Shown here: positions 58,098 to 64,000 of the stretch, piece after piece
Position numbering within the stretch: the stretch's first letter is position 1
Layout: every line of letters starts with the position of its first letter
NCBI GenBank assembly: GCA_022113835.1
Contig: JAILWY010000026.1
Location: forward strand, 268,001-332,000
Length of the DNA: 64,000 nt
Direction: 5' to 3'
From: Atopsyche davidsoni
Lineage: Eukaryota; Arthropoda; Insecta; Trichoptera; Hydrobiosidae
Translations under genes and position numbers: made by a program
The notes under the pieces: generated by a model
Databases searched by the model: none
The model's input: the letters and a program-made list of their open reading frames with translations, nothing else
Told to the model about the DNA's origin: nothing

Positions 58098-61000
58098 TTA
58101 CATTTTAACCGTACTCAAATCGCCTTCAGATATTCCTGAAAGATTGTCAAATTCGTAGTTGAGCGCGGGGGAGGCGGGGCGCCTCGGCGGCAGCGGCGGC
58201 AGGCCCGACAGGGGCGAGGCGGGAGGCGGGGCGAGGGCGAGGGCGAGGGCGAGGGCGCCGGCGCCTTCCGTCCGGCGCGGGTCACCGCTCCGCAGTCGCT
58301 CCAGCCTCCAGTGCAGCAGCTGCACCGCCGTGGGCTCCACCGCGGATACGTAACTTGCGTCTACGCTTCTCCCGCTCAGAACGCTAGTCTCCGAAACGCT
58401 TCTTCTGAAGTTCGCTCTCTTGTTGTGCAAAACCCTATAATGCTTCCGCTCGTCGGAGAGATCTTCAATTTCCTTAAAGTTCGAAGGCATAACGATCACC
58501 TCGGCCGCCCTGTGCTTCACCATAACGACCCTCTTGCTCCCACGTAGCAGCGAGGGGTTGCGTCGTACGAGAAAGTACACTGCGGCGGCTCCCACCAAAA
58601 TGCAACTGATCAATCCGATTCCTCCGTAAACGGTCACGACCGGTTTGTCCCGGTTTGACAGCCACTTCTGCCATTCCCAGCGCTCCTGAGTGACGTGCGC
58701 GCGGCAGTTGAAGGGAGAGATCTTCGTCTCTGACTCTCCGAACACGCAGAACGTGTACGACTCTCCCGCCCGCAGCCCACCCAGGCGCACCCTGCTGGAC
58801 AGCATGGAGGCGCACCCGACGAGACCACTCCACGCCAGGGGGCTCGCCAGGCCCGACTCGTCGGTGAACCAAACCACAGACGCCTTACCCGTCTCGGGTA
58901 TTTCAGCTTCTACGTCTACGATTCCAGTTTCTCGATTGCTTACATTAAACCGTATCGTTTGCGATGTGACTTGGACGTTTTCGTTGACTGTTAGTAGTTT
59001 TCGTCGAGAATATACCTTTCTATTGATTAAATCGTAGCTGTCACTTGGGATTTTACAGACCAGGTCGACGGTAGGTTCTGGAGCCGGAGAAGTCACCGGA
59101 GGGACTGGAGCCGTGTCGGTCGAGGAGGTCGCGGTAGTCGGGGGCTGGTCCGTCCCGGTCGCCGTCGTGCTTGTCCCGCGAGGGCAGAAGTCGACACTAC
59201 TGAAGTTCCGGTCGGCGGCTCCCTCCGGCGCTGCGCAGAGGGGCGCGTCCGCCACGTGGTTCTCGTTTTCAAAATCTTGAATCCATTGCAAGCGACAATC
59301 GCAATTCCACTCATTATTTTGTAAGAAAATTTTGAATACATCTTTATAATTTCCCAAAACATTTTTGTTTAAGGTTGTTATATGATTATTGTGTATGTAT
59401 ATCTTGATGACCGATTTCATCAGCCCAAAGGCATAGTCTTGAATTTTCACAATTTGAGAATTACCCAGATACAGTTGCTGACAAGCCACCAGTCCGGCGA
59501 AGGCCCCTTTCCTAATAATCTCCATGTTGTTGCTCTGCAGGTCGACAGTGGCAGCGCTCCCGAGAGGATGCGAGCCGGTGAAGTTAGTGGGATCGAAGGC
59601 ATTGGTGATTTGTATGATCTGCAGCACCCTGAGTGTTCTGTGAAACGGTAAAATCACGTCCGGATCTACTTTAATCAGGATTCCTTCTCGAATGTTAAAT
59701 TCGGTCAACACTTGGAGACCTGCAAATGCCCCGCTTTTGAGATGGTCGATGTTAATTTTGGTCAATGTGAGTTTATCGAGTTGGCTGAAGCAGTCGGCTG
59801 CGAACGCTCCGGGCTCGATGCGGCGGATGGTAGTAGTCTCGAAGTTGAGTTCTTGCACATTAAACGTTACATTCAAAAAGTTTTTTGTCAAGCCGTCTTT
59901 CAATACAGAAGACTGTATGGATAACTTTATAAGATTTTCGCAGTGATCGAATTTAATATTCTGAAATAAAAAAAATATTGTGATAAAAATGTATGAATTT
60001 TTTTTAATGTACAATGAATAATATAATTATTTTTGTAATTTGAATATTAAACTACTGTCATATGAGGGTTTCTTATTTAAGTTGAAAAATATAATAATTA
60101 TTGATAATATTCACTTAATACCTGTTTTTTTTTTGTTCAAACTGAGTAAATAAGGCTTACTGGTTATTATGTTTAAAAATAATTAACAGAGATTGGAGGA
60201 AAAAGTCTGAGTCCGGATAGTTCAAAAGTATTTTTACATGCATATTGCATAAATAAATAACTTGATTAAAACAAAATATTCATGTGTAAATTGATATAAA
60301 ATGTCAATATACATATTAGATACGGTGTGTGCATTAATTTTTTCGAATTTTCTAAGAGATGACGTTACTAGTATTGAATCGCATCAGGCTATACTTTAAC
60401 ATTTCATTGTGAAGCCTCATTATTGCGCTTTTGTTTTCAGTATATGTCATATCGCTGAAGTGTATTCAACATTTTATTTTGAGCTCTCAACATGTCAACT
60501 TTTGTTCCAACAAAACGCAATTTGCGGGAAGCATTACTTTTCTGTTTCAATTGGAAGAAAAAACCAGCTGAAAGTCACCGATTGCTGTGTGAAGTTTATG
60601 GTGAACATGCACATCGCAAAAAACGTGTGAGAACTGGTTTCGACGCTTTAACAATGGTGATTTCGATGTGGATGACAAAGAACGTACAGGTCAACCAAAA
60701 AAATCCGAAGATGAAGAATTAGAGGCATTGCTCGATAAAGACTCGTGTCAAACGCAAGCAGAACTCGCAGAATCATTGGGAGTTGATCGAGCAACAATTT
60801 CAAGATACTTAAAAGCATTGGGAATGATTCAAAAGCAAGGAAATTGGGTGCCACATGAATTGAAGCCGAGAGACGTCGAAAGCCAATTTTGCATTTCGGA
60901 AATGCTGCTTGAAGCAGCATTAGCTTGAACGCTACAAAAAGAAGTCATTTTTGCATCGTATCATCACTGGTAATGAAAAATGGATTTGCTACGACAACCT

Positions 61001-62120
61001 GAAGCGTAAAAAATCATGGGGCAAGCCCGGACATGCATCAACATCGACCGCCAGGCCAAACATTCATGGCGCCAAGGTAATGCTGTGTAGTTGGTGGGAT
61101 CAGAAGGGTGTCATCCACTATGAGCTGCTGAAACCAGGCCAAACTATCACGGGCGAGTTCTACAGATAACAATTGATGCGTTTGAAGCGAGCATTGGCAG
61201 AAAAACGGCCAGAATATGCGACCAGGTACGAGTCTGTAATATTCCATCATGACAATGCTCGGCCACATCGGTGCTAAATCGGTTAAAATCTATTTGGAAA
61301 ACAGTGGATGGGAATTTCTGCCTCATCCGCCTTATAGCCCAGACCTTACCCTTTCCGACTACCACTTGTTTCAATCGATGCAGAATGCCCTTTCTGGAAT
61401 ACGCTTCTCTTCTGAACAGGGTATCAAAAATTGGCTTGATTCTTTCTTGGCTTCAAAAGACGAACAGTTCTTTTGGGATGGAATCCATAATTTGCCCGAA
61501 AGATGGGAAAAAGTAGTGGCTAGCGATGGACAATACTTTGAATAGAATATATTGTACCAATTTTTTATAACAAAGCTCCAATTTCACGAAAAAATCCGAA
61601 AAAATTTATGCACACACCGTATAATAATGCGATCGGGGACAAAACGAGATTATTCTAGTCGCGGATCTATTGTTTTCTTATTCAAGCTTGCGCACAAATT
61701 CAATATACAAATATTATAAAGAAATGTCCAAGTATATAAATTTAGGTAGGTAGAATTCGACAATGATAAGGTGTTTTTGTAATATAAATAATATAATATT
61801 GATGAAATATTACTTCAAATCCAGTTTGCACCACGACAGTGAGATCGTCGGCCGGCCCCATGCCCCAGCATGACAGGGCGCAGTCGAGATAGCTGCCGCA
61901 CTTGGGGGCTCGGGCCGCCGCCCCGGACATTCCCAACATGCGGGGCGCGCCCCCGGCCTCGCTCGCCAGGTGGACGTTGCGGAACCTGCCGGGGACCTTC
62001 GCCACGTGATCCATGGCATTGATGATCATGAAGCCGAAGATCAATGCGAAGCCGAGCGCACAGACCACCCCTGCTAGAACTTGGTTCCATTGTCCGGATA
62101 TTGTTATTCCAAAGCAGAGC
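58098..62120 (-). CDS. Leucine-rich-repeat transmembrane protein, 3' two exons
   Basis: A probable cell-surface receptor or adhesion protein. The last exon (59960-58098, acceptor TTTATTTCAG) encodes 620 residues. LRR units (for example [20 protein letters not shown] and [19 protein letters not shown]) lead to a cysteine-rich LRR cap ([15 protein letters not shown] ... FCP). A Thr/Ser/Pro-rich linker, a beta-rich domain with paired Cys, a membrane helix ([20 protein letters not shown]) and a basic, Pro/Ala-rich cytoplasmic tail ending DLSTVKM follow. The reading frame has no ATG, so upstream exons must exist. The exon at 62120-61814 (102 codons) ends GAA|GTAATA in the same phase. It contains a hydrophobic helix ([20 protein letters not shown]) and a Cys-rich end ([11 protein letters not shown]) that could be the N-terminal LRR cap. 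Joining the two is my inference. The intron holds a mariner. The 5' end of the gene was not found. Confidence 0.8.
60323..61619 (+). mobile_element. Full-length mariner transposon, inactive, in LRR gene intron
   Basis: The inverted ends are CGGTGTGTGCATTAATTTTT (left) and CGGTGTGTGCATAAATTTTT (right, opposite strand), flanked by TA at 60321-60322 and 61620-61621. The 1297-bp length is normal for mariner. The ends and transposase differ from those of the element at 16763, so the two are separate lineages. It is inserted opposite to the direction of the host gene. Confidence 0.93.
60492..61545 (+). pseudogene. Mariner transposase, frame-broken
   Basis: The ATG at 60492 opens [20 protein letters not shown], the paired helix-turn-helix region. 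After a frameshift it continues with [20 protein letters not shown], then [17 protein letters not shown] and the linker WVPHELKP. The catalytic segment has [11 protein letters not shown], where the first Asp is Asn (AAT, 60972-60974). The second Asp is kept in HHDNARPH and the third in [12 protein letters not shown]. It ends [13 protein letters not shown] with a stop at 61545, the full family length. At least three frame breaks or stops plus the lost Asp make it inactive. Confidence 0.9.
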
Positions 62121-64000
62121 CTGAAATTAATCAAAATTGGCTTTTTACGAGGCCCAGAGTCAATCCTCGATTCGAGAAGGCTCCGATTTTGACTTTGATA
62201 CAGGCCTTATTTTCTAATGAGATGTCTAATATAGTTTTATATTATCAGGCAATATAGGTGTCATACCAAAAGCAAGAAATATTTCATTGTCAGACCGACA
62301 TTGTCTCGGATAATAAAGTAAAGGAAATTGCACTTGGATTTGTTCGGTTTGTTACCAGACTATTATTCTTTGTATATAACTTAATAGAGGAATAAATAAG
62401 ATTTATTTGCTAAAACTACATTAACTGTTAACCAAAAGTTTCAAATCAATATAAATCAGTTTTATTAGAGCTCGTTTTCCTTTTATTTGTCTCAAAACTT
62501 GTCGTTGTTCACTCAACTAGAACGATTGACATCTGGATCAAGGTTTAGAAATGCCTAAAAAAGAAGGAGAGTTCCAAACTGAAAGGTCATAATATTTTTA
62601 TCACAACTACTGATTAAATAAAGCGCTTGAATCATAATCGATTTACAAGTTACCGTGACAACAAAATTGATTTCCTAAACGTTGGCAACATAGAATTAGA
62701 ATATATTTTCTTTCATTTAATATTATAAACATTTCATTTAATATATAAACTATTGCTATAGGTCATACAGCTATTTCAGATGTTTAAATAACATTTCTAA
62801 GGCCATTTATGTAAATAAAATTATCTATTTTTAATCAATTACTTATTTGCGACGATTGCAAAATGCAAGTACTGGTATGAAAATCTCGATAAAAATCCAC
62901 AATATCGAGATCAGCGAGACACTGAGAGCAACTTGAATGCAGCATGAGCCCATCATGAGCGAAGCATGAACGCAGCATGAGCGCTGTGCGCGCGTGAGAG
63001 ACACTGTTGCTGTGATTGAATTTGAAGATTTGCTTGGATAATATTTAATTCAATGAGATGTAAGACGACTTAAGGAAAAACTTACCAATACTTTTTGACT
63101 GGTTCGTGAAGGGACAAAGAATTCTGATTAATTAGCATGCCTTACACATCACCATTTTATCATATCAAACTTTCCCCCTATACACACGAGCAACCTCGAC
63201 GCATACGATCGCTGTTCAGACAGGTATCCTAGAGGACACTCCCTCTCTCTCGATAAGCCAGCACTGTATGGCAAATTTCACGCTGCAAAATGTTGGTAAT
63301 ATTCAGAATCTTGCGTGTAATAATATGATAAGAGTAGTATTTGCACTTCTGCCATCTGTCTGGGATCAATCTAATCTGGACTCGTGGTTTATGTCGATAC
63401 GGGGTAATATAATCTAATTTATCTTTATTGTCGACTGCTCGTGCTATATTCTGGTGCCGTTCGTAATCAAATATACCATTGAAGGTGTCAATGTCATAGT
63501 CGGTTTCAGTGTCAGCTTTAATATAAAATCCTCCAACTTATCTAGTAATCTTGTATTATTTAGATACGATAACAATAATCAGTAACTATATTTATTTAAA
63601 TACAAAAAAACATGAATAATGAATATAGTAGGGTTTTTTTAGGTTTTAATAAAATATTTTTAATATATATAAACCAATAAATATATTTTCTGCATTTTAA
63701 ATTTTGAATTTGTTAAAACTGGTTTGAAGCAAGTGTAACTCCTGATCCAATAACATTTATTAAAGTATATAAATCATGATGTGAGGGTGGAGGGTGCACT
63801 TGGAAATTTTCGATATCAAGATGATAAATAAAGTGATTAGTTTTGGAATATTTGCATTGAATTTAAAAAACTCTTTAAATTAAAATGATATTTGAATGAC
63901 ATTGGAATGAAACAAAATTGATCTGTTTTTTTATACTTAGACTTTATTATGTCATCCCGCTTTGATTTTTATATGCAGCCAGTTTATAATTGAGCTCTCC
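62121..64000. other. Upstream of the LRR exons, no further exon found
   Basis: AT-rich DNA. Earlier exons of the LRR gene are expected here or beyond the window, but none was recognised. A short array of about four 11-bp units (GCAGCATGAGC-like) lies at 62939-62982. Confidence 0.4.

Noticed and set aside
58159..59946. Several plus-strand open frames opposite the LRR exon
   Set aside because: They mirror the minus-strand coding exon, whose LRR, cysteine-cap and membrane features are clear. The antisense frames show no domain.

Overview
This is AT-rich animal nuclear DNA from an insect, probably a moth or butterfly. The evidence is small exons with GT-AG introns, three insect-type troponin C genes, several mariner/Tc1 copies, long (TA)n tracts, short GC-rich patches in AT-rich DNA, and a short TTAGG run. 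The order is inferred from general resemblance, not shown by a marker.

Layout. Positions 1-21861 hold no gene I can support. They contain a 27-bp tandem repeat, a small foldback MITE, a 23-bp perfect hairpin, minisatellites, TA tracts and a full-length but broken mariner (16763-18003). Positions 21862-43776 hold three tandem troponin C genes, all on the minus strand and each rebuilt here from six exons: copy A (21862-26925), copy B (32272-35702) and copy C (41574-43563). A and B encode almost the same protein and C is more diverged. Their introns and spacers carry a repeated foldback family, a MITE, a tRNA-like element, LINE fragments and an 87-bp perfect hairpin. Positions 43777-58097 are gene-free as far as I can see, with a dead Tc1 element (about 51960-53095) and a dead hAT-like element (53165-55360) sitting among TA tracts. 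Positions 58098-62120 (minus strand) hold two exons of a single-pass leucine-rich-repeat membrane protein. The intron between them carries a second full-length dead mariner (60323-61619).

How the genes relate. The troponin C copies would supply calcium sensors for the thin filament of striated muscle. All three keep intact EF-hand loops II and IV and degenerate loops I and III. Copies A and C have a TATA box about 30 bp upstream of a plausible start site and a first exon whose only coding content is the ATG. The most unusual feature is in the leader of copy C: an open frame of 58 codons with no ATG that reads as a charged segment followed by a membrane helix. The LRR gene has no visible functional link to the troponin cluster.
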